A program made the position numbers and the translations under genes. From contig NZ_JAJAGO010000002.1 in NCBI RefSeq assembly GCF_025165795.1, positions 372,001-436,000 of the forward strand: a stretch of DNA of 64,000 nt, given 5' to 3'. The notes below the pieces were generated by a model that did no database searches, was not told where the DNA came from, and worked only from the letters and a program-made list of their open reading frames with translations. Below are positions 1 to 9,714 of the stretch, piece by piece. Numbering within the stretch: the first letter of the stretch is position 1; each line of letters begins with the position of its first letter. The DNA is from Streptomyces gossypii (lineage in GTDB: Bacteria; Actinomycetota; Actinomycetes; Streptomycetales; Streptomycetaceae).

Positions 1-1
1 C

Positions 2-757
2 CGCTCGGCCAAGTCCAAGGTCCTGCCGATGATCCTGTTCGCCGTGATGTGCCTTCCGGCCGCCATCATGGTCGCCGTCGCCGTCACGACCGGGCTCGAC
101 GAACTGCCCGTGGACTACACCGCGTACGCGAGCTTCCTGCTGCCCGTCATCAGCATCTTCATCGCGGCCGTGGCCCCGCAGACCGTCTCCCTCGACCTGC
201 GGTTCAAGATCGTGCCGCTCTACTTCTCCCGCCCCATCGAGCGTGCCGACTACGTGAGCGCGAAGTTCACCGCCCTCTCCTCGGCCCTGTTCGTCTTCAC
301 CGCCGTCCCCGTCGTGATCCTCTACGCGGGCGCACTGCTGGCCAAGCTCGACTTCGTCGACCAGACCAAGGGCTTCGCCCAGGGCCTGCTCGCCGCCGCC
401 GCCTTCTCCCTGCTGTACGCGGCGATCGGCCTGGCCGTCGCCGCGCTCACCCCGCGCCGCGGCTTCGGGGTCGCCGCCATCATCGCCGTCTTCACCATCC
501 CGTACACCCTGGTCAGCGCGCTCCAGGCGATCGCGGAGGAGCAGGGCAGCATCGACGCCACCGGCTGGCTCGGGCTGGCCTCCCCCGGCACCCTGATGGA
601 CGGCCTCCAGGGCAAATTCCTCGGCGGGACCACGGAGTTCCCCGGCGGACGCCAACTGACCGGCGGCGAAGGCGTCGTCTACCTGCTCGTCATCGCCGCA
701 GCGATCGCCGGTTCGTATCTCCTCCTCCTGCGCCGCTACCGAAAGGCCGGGCTGTGA
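2..757 (+). CDS. ABC exporter permease subunit (5' end outside window)
   Basis: The frame is open from the first bases of the window, so the true start lies upstream. The visible 251 or so residues are mostly hydrophobic, with about six membrane segments, and end in a short basic tail. This is the pattern of ABC-2 type permeases. The stop overlaps the GTG of the following ATPase gene by 3 nt, and another permease follows, so the three genes form one exporter operon. The substrate cannot be read from the sequence. Confidence 0.85.
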   Translation, partial: RSAKSKVLPMILFAVMCLPAAIMVAVAVTTGLDELPVDYTAYASFLLPVISIFIAAVAPQTVSLDLRFKIVPLYFSRPIERADYVSAKFTALSSALFVFTAVPVVILYAGALLAKLDFVDQTKGFAQGLLAAAAFSLLYAAIGLAVAALTPRRGFGVAAIIAVFTIPYTLVSALQAIAEEQGSIDATGWLGLASPGTLMDGLQGKFLGGTTEFPGGRQLTGGEGVVYLLVIAAAIAGSYLLLLRRYRKAGL

Positions 758-1671
758 CCACCCTGCACATCGACCACACCTCCCGCTGGTTCGGGAACGT
801 CGTGGCGGTCAACGACATCACCATGAACATCACCCCCGGCGTCACCGGACTCCTGGGCCCCAACGGCGCCGGGAAGTCCACGCTCATCCACATGATGGGC
901 GGCTTCCTCGCCCCCTCCACCGGCAGCGTCACCCTCGACGGCGCCCCGATCTGGCGCAACGAGAGCGCCTACCGTCAGATCGGCCTGGTCCCCGAGCGCG
1001 AGGGCATGTACGACTTCCTCGACGGCGCGGAGTTCGTGCTCGCCAACGCCGAACTGCACGGCCTTCCCGACCCGGGTGCCGCCGCCCAGCGCGCGCTGGC
1101 CACCGTCGAGATGGAGTACGCCCAGGACCGCCGCATCTCCACCTACAGCAAGGGCATGCGGCAGCGCGTGAAGATGGCCTCCGCGCTCGTCCACGACCCG
1201 TCCGTGCTGCTGCTGGACGAGCCGTTCAACGGGATGGACCCGCGCCAGCGCATGCATCTGATGGACCTGCTGCGCAGGATGGGCGAGGAGGGCCGGACCG
1301 TCCTCTTCTCCTCGCACATCCTCGAGGAGGTCGAGCAACTCGCCTCCCACATCGAGGTCATCGTCGCCGGACGGCATGCGGCCAGCGGCAACTTCCGCAA
1401 GATCCGCCGCCTGATGACGGACCGGCCGCACCGCTATCTCGTGCGCTCCAGCGACGACCGGACCCTGGCCGCCGCACTCATCGCCGACCCGTCCACGGCC
1501 GGGATCGAAGTAGACCTGAGCGAAGCGGCCCTGCGCATCCAGGCGGTCGACTTCAACCGCTTCACCGAACTCCTGCCACGCGTCGCCCGCGACCACGGCA
1601 TCCGGCTCCTCACGGTCTCGCCCTCGGACGAGTCCCTGGAGAGCGTGTTCTCGTACCTCGTCGCGGCCTGA
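754..1671 (+). CDS. ABC transporter ATP-binding protein
   Basis: A 305-residue nucleotide-binding subunit that would power the two flanking permeases. Walker A GPNGAGKST lies at residues 35-43, the signature motif is the variant YSKGMRQ at about 131-137, Walker B VLLLDEP is near 151-157, and an SSH switch follows. The GTG start overlaps the TGA of the upstream permease. The C-terminal 90 residues are the accessory domain common in ABC-2 drug or antibiotic exporters. From memory, an equivalent ATPase gene sits beside serS in S. coelicolor. The cargo is unknown. Confidence 0.93.
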   Translation: MTTLHIDHTSRWFGNVVAVNDITMNITPGVTGLLGPNGAGKSTLIHMMGGFLAPSTGSVTLDGAPIWRNESAYRQIGLVPEREGMYDFLDGAEFVLANAELHGLPDPGAAAQRALATVEMEYAQDRRISTYSKGMRQRVKMASALVHDPSVLLLDEPFNGMDPRQRMHLMDLLRRMGEEGRTVLFSSHILEEVEQLASHIEVIVAGRHAASGNFRKIRRLMTDRPHRYLVRSSDDRTLAAALIADPSTAGIEVDLSEAALRIQAVDFNRFTELLPRVARDHGIRLLTVSPSDESLESVFSYLVAA

Positions 1672-1693
1672 CGGCCGACAAGGAGACTGAGCG

Positions 1694-2413
1694 ATGTACA
1701 ACCCCACTGTCGCCCGGCTCACTTACCGGGCACTCCTCGGCCGCCGCCGCGCACTGCTCCTGTGTGCCCTGCCCGTGCTGCTGCTCATCGTCGCGGGTGT
1801 CGTCCGCGCGATGGTCGGCGCCGACGACGCGGTGACGGCCGAACTCCTCGGCGGCTTCGCACTCGCCACCATGGTCCCGCTGATCGGCGTCATCGCCGGT
1901 ACGGGCGCGATCGGCCCGGAGATAGACGACGGCTCCGTCGTCTATCTGCTGTCCAAACCGCTGAAGCGGCCGACGATCATCATCACCAAACTCTTCGTCG
2001 CCGTCGGGGTGAGCATCCTCTTCTCGGCGCTCCCCACCCTCCTCGCGGGCTTCATCCTGAACGGCAACAGCCAGCAGCTGGCGGTCGCCTACACCTTCGC
2101 GGCGGTCGTCGCCTCCATCGCGTACAGCGCGGTCTTCCTGCTGCTCGGCACGGTCAGCAGGCACGCCGTCGTCATCGGCCTTGTCTACGCCCTGATCTGG
2201 GAAGCGCTGTTCGGCAGCCTGGTGGCCGGGGCGCGCACGCTCTCCGTACAGCAGTGGTCGCTGTCGCTGGCCGAGGAGATCGCCGGTGACGGGCTGATCA
2301 GCTCCGACGTGGGGGTGCCGGTCGCCGTCGTGCTGCTCGTGGCGGTGACCGTCGGCGGCACCTGGTGGGCGGGGCAGAAGCTGCGGACGCTGACCCTGGC
2401 GGCCGAGGGCTGA
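1694..2413 (+). CDS. ABC exporter permease subunit
   Basis: A 239-residue integral membrane protein with about six hydrophobic segments. It starts at ATG behind a good ribosome site (AGGAGA, 7 nt upstream), 22 bp after the ATPase stop. Its position makes it the second membrane half of the exporter that starts upstream. The N-terminus (YNPTVARLTYRALLGRRR) is the short cytoplasmic helix typical of ABC-2 permeases. The substrate is unknown. Confidence 0.88.
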   Translation: MYNPTVARLTYRALLGRRRALLLCALPVLLLIVAGVVRAMVGADDAVTAELLGGFALATMVPLIGVIAGTGAIGPEIDDGSVVYLLSKPLKRPTIIITKLFVAVGVSILFSALPTLLAGFILNGNSQQLAVAYTFAAVVASIAYSAVFLLLGTVSRHAVVIGLVYALIWEALFGSLVAGARTLSVQQWSLSLAEEIAGDGLISSDVGVPVAVVLLVAVTVGGTWWAGQKLRTLTLAAEG

Positions 2414-2421
2414 CGCGGTGG

Positions 2422-2448
2422 CCCCGTCCGGAGGAAGCCCGGACGGGG
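2422..2448 (+). terminator. Intrinsic terminator hairpin
   Basis: A perfect 10-bp inverted repeat (CCCCGTCCGG/CCGGACGGGG) with a 7-nt loop starts 9 bp after the ABC permease stop, between convergent genes. It lacks a clear T-tract, as is usual in Streptomyces. It probably ends the exporter transcript and may act in both directions. Confidence 0.7.
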
Positions 2449-2533
2449 TCCGCACGGTTGGGCGGGCACGGCTGGGTGCGCACGGCTGGGGCCGCACACC
2501 GGGGGCCGGTCGACTGGTCCCGGCCGTCGGCGG

Positions 2534-3379
2534 TCAGCCGCCGGCGAGCAGCTTCTCCAGGACCACCGCTATACCGTCCTCGTCCTGCGGCGCCGTGACC
2601 TCGTCGGCCACCGCCAGCAGCTCCGGATGCGCGTTCCCCATCGCGACCCCGTGTGCCGACCACGCGAACATCGGTATGTCGTTCGGCATGTCCCCGAAGG
2701 CGATCGTCTCCGAGGCGCGCACGCCCAGCCGCCGGGCGGCCAGCGACAGGCCCTTCGCCTTGCTGAGCCCCAGCGGCAGGAGTTCGACGATCCCCGCGCC
2801 CGACATCATCACGCCCACCAGATCCCCCGCCGCCGACCGTGCGGCGGAGGCCAGCGCGTCGTCGCCCAGGGTCGGGTGCTGGAGATAGAGCTTGTTCAGC
2901 GGCTCGGCCCACACGTCCGCCCGGTCCTCGTACGGCGTCGCCGGAAGCGGGCCCTCCTGCTGCCGGTAGCCGGGCCCGACGAGCACCTGACCGTCCAGCC
3001 CGTCACGCGAGGCGGCGAGCGCCAGCGGGCCGACCTCCGCCTCGATCTTCTCCACCGCCAGCCGGGCCAGCTGCCGGTCCAGGGTCACCGAGGTCAGCAG
3101 GCGCCCCTCGCCCGCGTGGTACACCTGTGCGCCCTGTCCGCAGACCGCCAGCCCGGTGTGGCCCAGCTCAGCCAGCACATGCCTCGTCCAGGGCACCGCG
3201 CGCCCGGTCACCACGAGGTGCGCCGCACCCCGCGCGCACGCGGCGTCCAGCGCGTCCGTGGTGCGGCGGGATATCGAGTCGTCGGAGCGCAGCAGCGTCC
3301 CGTCCAGGTCGGTGGCGATCAGCTTGTAGGGAAAGGATGCCAGGGGGGCACCGGCTCCCGGCAGGATGCCGGCGGTCAC
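2534..3379 (-). CDS. HAD-superfamily (Cof-type) phosphatase
   Basis: A 281-residue protein with HAD motif I DLDGTL near the N-terminus, motif II VVTGR, and the C-terminal metal site [13 protein letters not shown], the Cof/YbiV pattern of sugar-phosphate or nucleotide phosphatases. The GTG start overlaps the serS stop (GTGA), so it is translationally coupled to serS. The frame is open further upstream inside serS, but the overlap and motif position favour this start. The physiological substrate is unknown. Confidence 0.88.
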   Translation of the reverse strand: MTAGILPGAGAPLASFPYKLIATDLDGTLLRSDDSISRRTTDALDAACARGAAHLVVTGRAVPWTRHVLAELGHTGLAVCGQGAQVYHAGEGRLLTSVTLDRQLARLAVEKIEAEVGPLALAASRDGLDGQVLVGPGYRQQEGPLPATPYEDRADVWAEPLNKLYLQHPTLGDDALASAARSAAGDLVGVMMSGAGIVELLPLGLSKAKGLSLAARRLGVRASETIAFGDMPNDIPMFAWSAHGVAMGNAHPELLAVADEVTAPQDEDGIAVVLEKLLAGG

Positions 3380-4653
3380 CGGGCGACCGGTTCCAGCACC
3401 GCACGCCCGCCCAGATACGGACGCAGCACTTCCGGCACCCACACCGAGCCGTCCGGCTGCTGGTGGTTCTCCAGCAGCGCCACGATCGTGCGCGGCACGG
3501 CGCACAGCGTGCCGTTCAGCGTCGCCAGCGGCCGTACGTGCTTGCCGTCGCGCATCCGCACCGACAGCCGCCGGGCCTGGAACTCGTCGCAGTTGGAGGC
3601 CGAGGTCAGCTCGCGGAACTTGCCCTGAGTCGGGATCCACGCCTCGCAGTCGAACTTGCGCGAGGCGGAGGCGCCCAGATCACCGGTTGCCACGTCGATC
3701 ACCTGGAAGGGCAGCCCGAGCCCGGTCAGCCACTGCTTCTCCCACTCCAGCAGCCGCTGGTGCTCGGCCTGCGCCTCCTCCGGCGCGACGAAGGAGAACA
3801 TCTCGACCTTGTCGAACTGGTGCACCCGGAAGATGCCCCTGGTGTCCTTGCCGTACGTACCCGCCTCGCGCCGGAAGCAGGGCGAGAACCCGGCGTACCG
3901 CAGCGGCAGCCGCTTCGCCTCGATGATCTCGTCCATGTGGTAGGCGGCCAGCGGGACCTCGGAGGTGCCGACGAGATAGAGGTCGTCCTGCTCCAGGTGG
4001 TAGACGTTCTCGGCCGCCTGGCCCAGGAAACCGGTGCCCTCCATTGCCTGCGGCTTGACCAGGGCGGGCGTCAGCATCGGGGTCAGGCCCGCCTCGGTCG
4101 CCTGGGCGATCGCGGCGTTCACCAGGGCCAGCTCCAGCAGGGCGCCGACGCCGGTGAGGTAGTAGAAGCGCGAGCCGGACACCTTCGCGCCGCGCTCCAC
4201 GTCGATGGCGCCGAGCAGCTGGCCCAGCTCCAGATGGTCCCTGGGAGTGAAGCCCTCGGCTTCGAAGTCGCGCCGCTCACCGAGCGTTTCGAGGACGGTG
4301 AAGTCCTCTTCGCCGCCCACCGGGACGTCGGGGTGCACCAGGTTGCCCAGCGTGCGCAGCAGCCGCTGGGTCTCGGCGGCCGCCTCGTCCTGCTCGGCGT
4401 CGGCGGCCTTGACGGCGGCGGAGAGCTCGCCCGCCTTCGCGAGCAGCGCGGCCTTCTCGTCACCCGCGGCTTTGGGGATCAGCTTGCCCAGCTGCTTCTG
4501 CTCGGAGCGCAGCTGATCGAAGCGGACGCTGGACGACCGGCTGCGCTCATCGGCGGAGATCAGCGCGTCGACGGTGTCGACGTCCTCTCCACGGGCGCGC
4601 TGCGAGGCGCGTACACGGTCGGGGTCGTCACGGAGGAGCCGAAGGTCAATCAC
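3376..4653 (-). CDS. serS: Seryl-tRNA synthetase
   Basis: A 425-residue class II aminoacyl-tRNA synthetase that charges tRNA-Ser and tRNA-Sec in the cytoplasm. The N-terminal 110 residues form the long helical arm that binds the tRNA variable arm. The catalytic core carries motif 2 ([18 protein letters not shown]) and the motif 3 region ([12 protein letters not shown]). The length is normal. It overlaps the HAD phosphatase downstream. Its leader faces the DnaA-box region. The ATG start begins the conserved [15 protein letters not shown] sequence. Confidence 0.98.
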   Translation of the reverse strand: MIDLRLLRDDPDRVRASQRARGEDVDTVDALISADERSRSSSVRFDQLRSEQKQLGKLIPKAAGDEKAALLAKAGELSAAVKAADAEQDEAAAETQRLLRTLGNLVHPDVPVGGEEDFTVLETLGERRDFEAEGFTPRDHLELGQLLGAIDVERGAKVSGSRFYYLTGVGALLELALVNAAIAQATEAGLTPMLTPALVKPQAMEGTGFLGQAAENVYHLEQDDLYLVGTSEVPLAAYHMDEIIEAKRLPLRYAGFSPCFRREAGTYGKDTRGIFRVHQFDKVEMFSFVAPEEAQAEHQRLLEWEKQWLTGLGLPFQVIDVATGDLGASASRKFDCEAWIPTQGKFRELTSASNCDEFQARRLSVRMRDGKHVRPLATLNGTLCAVPRTIVALLENHQQPDGSVWVPEVLRPYLGGRAVLEPVAR

Positions 4654-4865
4654 CCGGCCAGGGTACCGGTGCCGCTCGAACCGCTCGACCTGATATCCCG
4701 TTCTCTGGTGATATGCCCTATTTGTGAAAGAAGAGTGGGGCGGCGGAGCGCGGCGGTGCGAAGGGGAGGCGAGTGGAGTTCGGTGAATTCCCGGATTCCG
4801 GTGGGCGGAGCCCGCACCGCTGGGAGGGGCGGGTGTACGGGGAGTAGGGGCCCAGGAGTTGAGAG

Positions 4866-5164
4866 TTATCCACAGGTGTTGGGTTCCTCCTCAAGTTTTC
4901 CACAGGGGGCATTGGGGGCCTGTGGAAAATGAGGAAGATCATTTGGCGGTAATGTCCGCTGGCGCAGAATTCCCGGTTTGTGTTCGGAATACACCCTCAT
5001 TCGAGGGGGATTGCCTCACTCCGGTGCGGTGTTCGAGAGAATTGGGGTAACGCGAGTCGATCCGGGAGGCTGTGGTCGGACCTGGGGTCTCCATGGTGTT
5101 TTGTCGACTCGGTCCGATTCGTCTGTCGACTTATGCACAGCACCACCCGCCACCCTGTGGATAA
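4866..5164. promoter_or_regulatory. Cluster of five DnaA boxes in the serS-pheA intergenic region
   Basis: The 605-bp gap 4654-5258 has no convincing gene and a lower G+C than its surroundings. It contains TTATCCACA at 4866-4874 and, inverted, at 5156-5164. TTTTCCACA lies at 4896-4904 and, inverted, at 4921-4929, and the one-mismatch TTATGCACA at 5131-5139. These match the 9-bp DnaA box. Without dnaA/dnaN genes nearby it is unlikely to be oriC. A DnaA-titrating or regulatory locus near oriC is the better reading. Confidence 0.75.
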
Positions 5165-5258
5165 CTTTGAGCGAGCGCTGCGACGCATGCGGGACACCCG
5201 CAGGTCAGTCCTGGTCCAGCCGTCGTTCAGCCGTACGCCGACCCGCCGCAGCGATGGT

Positions 5259-6188
5259 TCAGGCCCGGCCGTCCATGCAACGGTTCAGCCAGTCCGCCGC
5301 CGCCACGAACTCCTCGTCCGTCGTGCCGGGCGCCAGCGTCGGCCACACCTCGTCCGCCCGCGGATACGACCCCAGGAACCGCACCCGCTGACACGCGCGC
5401 TTCAGCCCCATCAGCACATCGCCCACCCGCCGGTCGGCGACATGCCCCTCGCAGTCCACCGAGAAGCAGTAGCGGCCGATGCCCTCACCCGTCGGCCGGG
5501 ACTCGATGCGCATCATGCTCACCCCGCGCGACGCGTACTCCTGGAGAAGCTCCAGCAGCGCGCCGGGGTGGTCCTCGCGCAGCCACATCACGACCGAGGT
5601 CTTGTCCGCGCCGGTCGGGGCGGCGGGCCGCGCGGGGCGCCCCGCCAGCACGAAGCGGGTCGTCGCGTTCTCCGCGTCGTGGATGTCGGTGACCAGCGCC
5701 TCCAGCCCGTACGGACCGGCGGCGAACTCGCCCGCGAACGCCGCGTCGTAGCGCCCCTCCTGCACCAGCCGGGCGCCGTCCGCGTTCGAGGCGGCCGACT
5801 CCCAGACGGCTTCCGGCAGCCGCGCGGCCAGCCAGTTGCGCACCTGCGGCTGCGCGACGGGGTGTCCGGTCACCGTCTTCACGCTCGTCAGCTGCGTGCC
5901 GGGCCGCACCAGCAGCGCGAAGCTGATCGGCAGCAGCACCTCGCGGTAGATCATCAGCGGCTCGCCGCTCGCCAGCTCGTCGAGCGTGGCGGTGACGCCG
6001 CCCTCGACGGAGTTCTCGATCGGCACCAGCGCGGCCGCGGCCTCCCCGGTCCGTACGGCGTCCAGCGCGGCGGGTACCGACACCATCGGTACCAGTTCGC
6101 GGGTGGCGGCCTCGGGCAGCGTACGGAGAGCGGCCTCGGTGAAGGTCCCCTCGGGGCCGAGGTAGGTGTAGCGACTCGCGGGTGACAT
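5259..6188 (-). CDS. pheA: Prephenate dehydratase
   Basis: A 309-residue stand-alone prephenate dehydratase that converts prephenate to phenylpyruvate in phenylalanine synthesis. The N-terminal catalytic domain carries YLGPEGTFTE and the VPIENSVEGGV motif. The C-terminal ACT domain (residues ~195-275, with the SRPTGEGIGRYCFSVD segment) gives feedback control by phenylalanine. I chose the fourth codon ATG because it starts directly at the conserved MSPASRYTYLGPEG. An ATG three codons upstream (6197) is possible. The Dyp peroxidase gene ends 62 bp upstream on the same strand. Confidence 0.95.
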   Translation of the reverse strand: MSPASRYTYLGPEGTFTEAALRTLPEAATRELVPMVSVPAALDAVRTGEAAAALVPIENSVEGGVTATLDELASGEPLMIYREVLLPISFALLVRPGTQLTSVKTVTGHPVAQPQVRNWLAARLPEAVWESAASNADGARLVQEGRYDAAFAGEFAAGPYGLEALVTDIHDAENATTRFVLAGRPARPAAPTGADKTSVVMWLREDHPGALLELLQEYASRGVSMMRIESRPTGEGIGRYCFSVDCEGHVADRRVGDVLMGLKRACQRVRFLGSYPRADEVWPTLAPGTTDEEFVAAADWLNRCMDGRA

Positions 6189-6250
6189 GCGGTCCACAGT
6201 AGTCGCGCGAGGGGTGCGGGCGGCGCCGGTCTCCGCTTCTCACCAGGCCG

Positions 6251-7531
6251 TCAGCCTTCGAGCAGCCGCTGCCCCACGTACTCGCCCTTGCCGGGGCCGC
6301 CCGGGACCGCGAACAGCGCGCTCGCCTCGTGCCGGATGAACGGGGAGAGCGCGTCGCCGCTGTCGAGCTTGCGCTGCACCGGCACGAAGCCGCGAAGCGG
6401 GTCGGCCTGCCAGGCGACGAAGAGCAGGCCGGCGTCGGGAGCGCCGTCCTCGCGGAAACCGTCGTGGTAGGAGAAGGAGCGGCGCAGCATGGCGGCGTCG
6501 CCGTTGGTCTCGGGGGCGCTCACTCGTACGTGTGCGTCGGCGGCGATGGCCAGGCCGCCGTCGGACTTCCGCTTGTCCAGCGCGACGGCCGTCGTCTCGG
6601 TGCCGCCGGACAGCGGGGCGCCGTCGGACTTCCGGCGGCCGATCACCTGCTCCTGGGCGCCGGGCGAGAGGTCGTCCCAGCGGTCCAGGAGCATCCGGAT
6701 GCGGCGGAAGACCGCATACGAGCCGCCCGTCATCCAGCCGGGCGAGCCGCCGGTGGGCAGGAAGATCCGTTCGGCGAAGTCGGGGTCGGAGGTTTTGGGG
6801 TTGTTGGTGCCGTCGACCTGGCCCATGAGGTTGCGCTGGGTCATGGGTGCGGGGGTGGCCCCGGCGGAACGGTTGAACCCGCTCATCTGCCAGCGCACCC
6901 TCGCCGTGCCGTCCGCCGCGCGCTGGAGCGCGCGCAGCGCGTGGAAGGCGACAAGGCTGTCGTCGGCGCCGATCTGCACCCACAGGTCGCCGTCCGAGCG
7001 CTTGGCGTCGAGTGCGTCGGCGGAGAACGGGGGGAGTGGCGCGAGGGCGTCGGGGCGCTGGGAGGTGAGCTTCGTACGAGTGAAGAAGCTGCGGCCGAAG
7101 CCGAAGGTGACGGTGAGCGAGCACGGGCCCGCGTCCAGTGCGATGCCGGAGGCGGGCTCCGCTTTTGCTTCCGACTCGCGCGACCGGTCAGACCCGCCCG
7201 TCCCGTCGGCCTCGCCCGTCATCAGTTCGGCTGCGGTGCGTGACCAGCGGCGCAGCAGGGCGGCGGCCTGCTTGCGGCCGGCGCCGGGGGCGAGGTCGAA
7301 GGCGGCGAGGTGACAGTGGGTCTGGAGCGGCGTGGTGATTCCGGCCTGGTGCCGGCCGTGGAAGGCGACGGTTGCCGAACCGACGCTGGCCAGTGCCCTC
7401 GGCGGATCTGCCTGGGCGGCGGACTGGCCGAGGACGCCGCCGCCCGCGCCCATCGCCAGCCCGGTCGCCCCGGCGGCGCCGACGGTACCGAGGAGACGGC
7501 GCCGGGAGAGGCTGATGTCGTTGTCGTTCAT
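6251..7531 (-). CDS. dtpA: Tat-exported Dyp-type heme peroxidase (DtpA-like)
   Basis: A 426-residue extracytoplasmic heme peroxidase. The N-terminus is a twin-arginine signal (SRRRLLG followed by an Ala/Gly-rich hydrophobic stretch and AQA cleavage site). The diagnostic GxxDG motif is GQVDG, and DAHVR is the likely region of the proximal heme His. It is the last gene of a copper-handling operon. In S. lividans, DtpA works with copper chaperones and the radical copper oxidase GlxA (established knowledge). The gene order here fits that role, although no GlxA gene is in the window. Confidence 0.92.
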   Translation of the reverse strand: MNDNDISLSRRRLLGTVGAAGATGLAMGAGGGVLGQSAAQADPPRALASVGSATVAFHGRHQAGITTPLQTHCHLAAFDLAPGAGRKQAAALLRRWSRTAAELMTGEADGTGGSDRSRESEAKAEPASGIALDAGPCSLTVTFGFGRSFFTRTKLTSQRPDALAPLPPFSADALDAKRSDGDLWVQIGADDSLVAFHALRALQRAADGTARVRWQMSGFNRSAGATPAPMTQRNLMGQVDGTNNPKTSDPDFAERIFLPTGGSPGWMTGGSYAVFRRIRMLLDRWDDLSPGAQEQVIGRRKSDGAPLSGGTETTAVALDKRKSDGGLAIAADAHVRVSAPETNGDAAMLRRSFSYHDGFREDGAPDAGLLFVAWQADPLRGFVPVQRKLDSGDALSPFIRHEASALFAVPGGPGKGEYVGQRLLEG

Positions 7532-7603
7532 TACGGGGACCGGGATTCCTTCTTCTTGCTGGTGCGTCTGTGCTGGTCGTCTGTGCTGGCGTGTCCGGGC
7601 TGA

Positions 7604-9703
7604 TCAGCCGATGCGGACGGTCTTGGTCTCGGTCACCTGGTCGATGTCCGAGGTGCGGATGGTGAGGGCGATCCGCCAGTTGCCGGAGACCGGAAGCCGT
7701 ACCTCCGTGTCCACCCAGCGGCCCTCGCCTGCGGGGTTGGGGGTGGTGCGGAGCGGGCCGATGTCCTTGGCGGGCTGGGTGAGGGCGACCTGGACCTCGG
7801 GTGCCTTGACGGGCTTGCCGTCGGGGTCGGTGGCCTTGATGGTGAGCCCGTTGTTGCCCTTGGTGCCCGGATTGAGAGTGATCTTCGCGGTGCCCTTTCC
7901 GTTCGGGCCGCCGGTGTCGAAGGGAAGGTCGACGGTGACGGGCCCGGCCGGTGCGGCGGAGGTTGCGCCGGAGCCCTGCTCGGATTCCACGGCCCGCCCG
8001 GGTTCGGTGCCGCTGAGCAGCGTGGCGACGGCGAGGATGGCGACGGCGACACCCGCCTCGTACAGGACGGAGCGCCGCAGTCCGGCGCGGGGCAGGTCGG
8101 AGTCCCTGGCCCGCTTGCGGCGGGCGGTCGCGGTGGCGGCGCGCTGGCGGGCGAGCTGGGCGGCACGTACGGGGTCCGGGTCGGGGTCGCGGTCGGGACC
8201 GCCCGCGGACACGAGTACGGGCTCAGCTTCGGAATCGGTGTCGGTGTCGGTGTCGGTGTCTTCTCGGTCTTCCCCCTCTGCCGCGCCTCCCACGCCGCCG
8301 GGCTCTTCCTCCCCCCGGCCTTCCGCACCCGAGACGCCGGAACCGCCGGCCGTGGCGGAACCGACGAGGCGGGCCGTCCAGCGCCGCGAGAACCAGGCGA
8401 TGCCGAGCAGCAGGGAGATCAGCCCCAGCTTCAGCAGCAGCAGTACTCCGTAGTCGGTCCCGGTGAGCGCGCTCCAGGAGCCCACCTGCCGCCAGGACTG
8501 GTACAGCCCCGTGCCCACCAGCACGATGACGCTGGTGAAAGCGAGCTGGGAGAACCGGCGGGTGGCGGCGACGCTGGGGGGAGTGCCGCGGTGCAGAGCG
8601 GTGAGCAGTGAGGTCAGTCCGCCGAGCCAGCAGGCGACGGCGAGCAGGTGGACGACGGCGACCGGCATGGCGAGCATGGTCTGAATGCCGGTGGACGCGT
8701 GTTCGGACATGGCCCAGGTCGCGGCGAGCCCGGCGGCGACGACGGTGCCGCCGAGGGAGAGGCCGAAGAGGAGGTCGCGCCGCTCGGCGGGTGTACGGAG
8801 GGGGGCCTTGGCGTCCGTGGCCTGCTTGCCCCCCTTGCCCTGCTTTCCCCCCTTGCTGTCCGTGCCCTCCTTGCCGTCCTCCTTCTGGTCCTTGCCGTCC
8901 TTCGCGTAGGTGCCGAACAGCACCGAGAGGAAGGCGGCCGCCGCCGCCAGCAGCAGCAGGCGGGACATGAGGGCGGTGCCCGACTTCGTGTCCAGGGTCT
9001 CCTTCAGTACCGCCAGGTCGAACGCGTCGGTCAGGCTGCCCGAGCCGGTGTAGGGACCGCGCAGCGCCAGCATGGCGACGGTCGCCGCGGCCATGACGAC
9101 CCAGGCACCGGAGACGAGGCGCTGCAACGCCTCGTTCTTCGCCCCCTCCCGCCAGCAGGCCAGCACGAAGGCGGCGCCGCCGACGAGCACCACGAAGCCC
9201 CCGTAGGCGGCGTAGCGTGCCAGGTCGTAGAGGTAGCCCGTCGTGCCGCCGCCCGCTTCCGTGTCCTGGGCGCCGACGGAGGTTTCCGAGGGGGCGCCGA
9301 TGGAGAAGGTGAAGGCGCCCCCGATGGGGTGGCTGTCCGCCGAGACGGCCTTCCAGGCGACGGTGTAGGTGCCGTCGGCGAGGTCGCTGCGCAGTTGCGT
9401 GCCGTGCTTGACGGCTCCGCCCTCGGAGAGGTCTTTGAGCCCGCCCGTGTCGACGCGTTTTCCGTCGGGGGCGAGCACGCGTATGGAGTCGTCGGAGGTG
9501 GCGATGTTCTCGGAGAAGGTCAGGGTGACCTCTCCGGGTGCGCTGCCCACCACCGACCCGGCCGCCGGGCTGCTGCCGGTCAGTGCGGCGTGTGCCGCGG
9601 CGGGGCTCGCCGTACCGAGCAGGAACGCACAGAGTGCCGCCAGCGCCCCGAGGGTGCTGAGCAGCCAGGTGAGCCATTGCCGTGGTGAGGTGGTGGGCAG
9701 CAC
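7604..9703 (-). CDS. CopC-CopD fusion copper-resistance/transport protein
   Basis: A 699-residue membrane protein. A signal peptide ends at ...PAAA, giving a mature N-terminus near AHAALTGSSP, the copper-binding His end of CopC. The CopC beta-sandwich follows, then a CopD-type domain with about eight membrane segments (residues ~155-440). Two charged low-complexity linkers interrupt it: Lys/Gly/Asp-rich near 265-300 and an Asp-Thr repeat near 485. After a final membrane segment there is a soluble C-terminal YtkA/CopC-like sandwich. It lies 11 bp after the PCuAC chaperone gene. Likely role: copper uptake or relay across the membrane. Confidence 0.9.
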   Translation of the reverse strand: MLPTTSPRQWLTWLLSTLGALAALCAFLLGTASPAAAHAALTGSSPAAGSVVGSAPGEVTLTFSENIATSDDSIRVLAPDGKRVDTGGLKDLSEGGAVKHGTQLRSDLADGTYTVAWKAVSADSHPIGGAFTFSIGAPSETSVGAQDTEAGGGTTGYLYDLARYAAYGGFVVLVGGAAFVLACWREGAKNEALQRLVSGAWVVMAAATVAMLALRGPYTGSGSLTDAFDLAVLKETLDTKSGTALMSRLLLLAAAAAFLSVLFGTYAKDGKDQKEDGKEGTDSKGGKQGKGGKQATDAKAPLRTPAERRDLLFGLSLGGTVVAAGLAATWAMSEHASTGIQTMLAMPVAVVHLLAVACWLGGLTSLLTALHRGTPPSVAATRRFSQLAFTSVIVLVGTGLYQSWRQVGSWSALTGTDYGVLLLLKLGLISLLLGIAWFSRRWTARLVGSATAGGSGVSGAEGRGEEEPGGVGGAAEGEDREDTDTDTDTDSEAEPVLVSAGGPDRDPDPDPVRAAQLARQRAATATARRKRARDSDLPRAGLRRSVLYEAGVAVAILAVATLLSGTEPGRAVESEQGSGATSAAPAGPVTVDLPFDTGGPNGKGTAKITLNPGTKGNNGLTIKATDPDGKPVKAPEVQVALTQPAKDIGPLRTTPNPAGEGRWVDTEVRLPVSGNWRIALTIRTSDIDQVTETKTVRIG

Positions 9704-9714
9704 GCGTCAGACCC

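Noticed and set aside
4866..5164. DnaA-box cluster considered as the chromosome origin oriC
   Set aside because: Only five boxes, no dnaA, dnaN or rpmH nearby, and Streptomyces oriC has many more boxes of the TTGTCCACA type.
8221..8262. GTGTCG hexanucleotide repeat considered as a regulatory array
   Set aside because: It codes for the Asp-Thr linker of the CopC-CopD fusion in frame, so it is a protein low-complexity segment.
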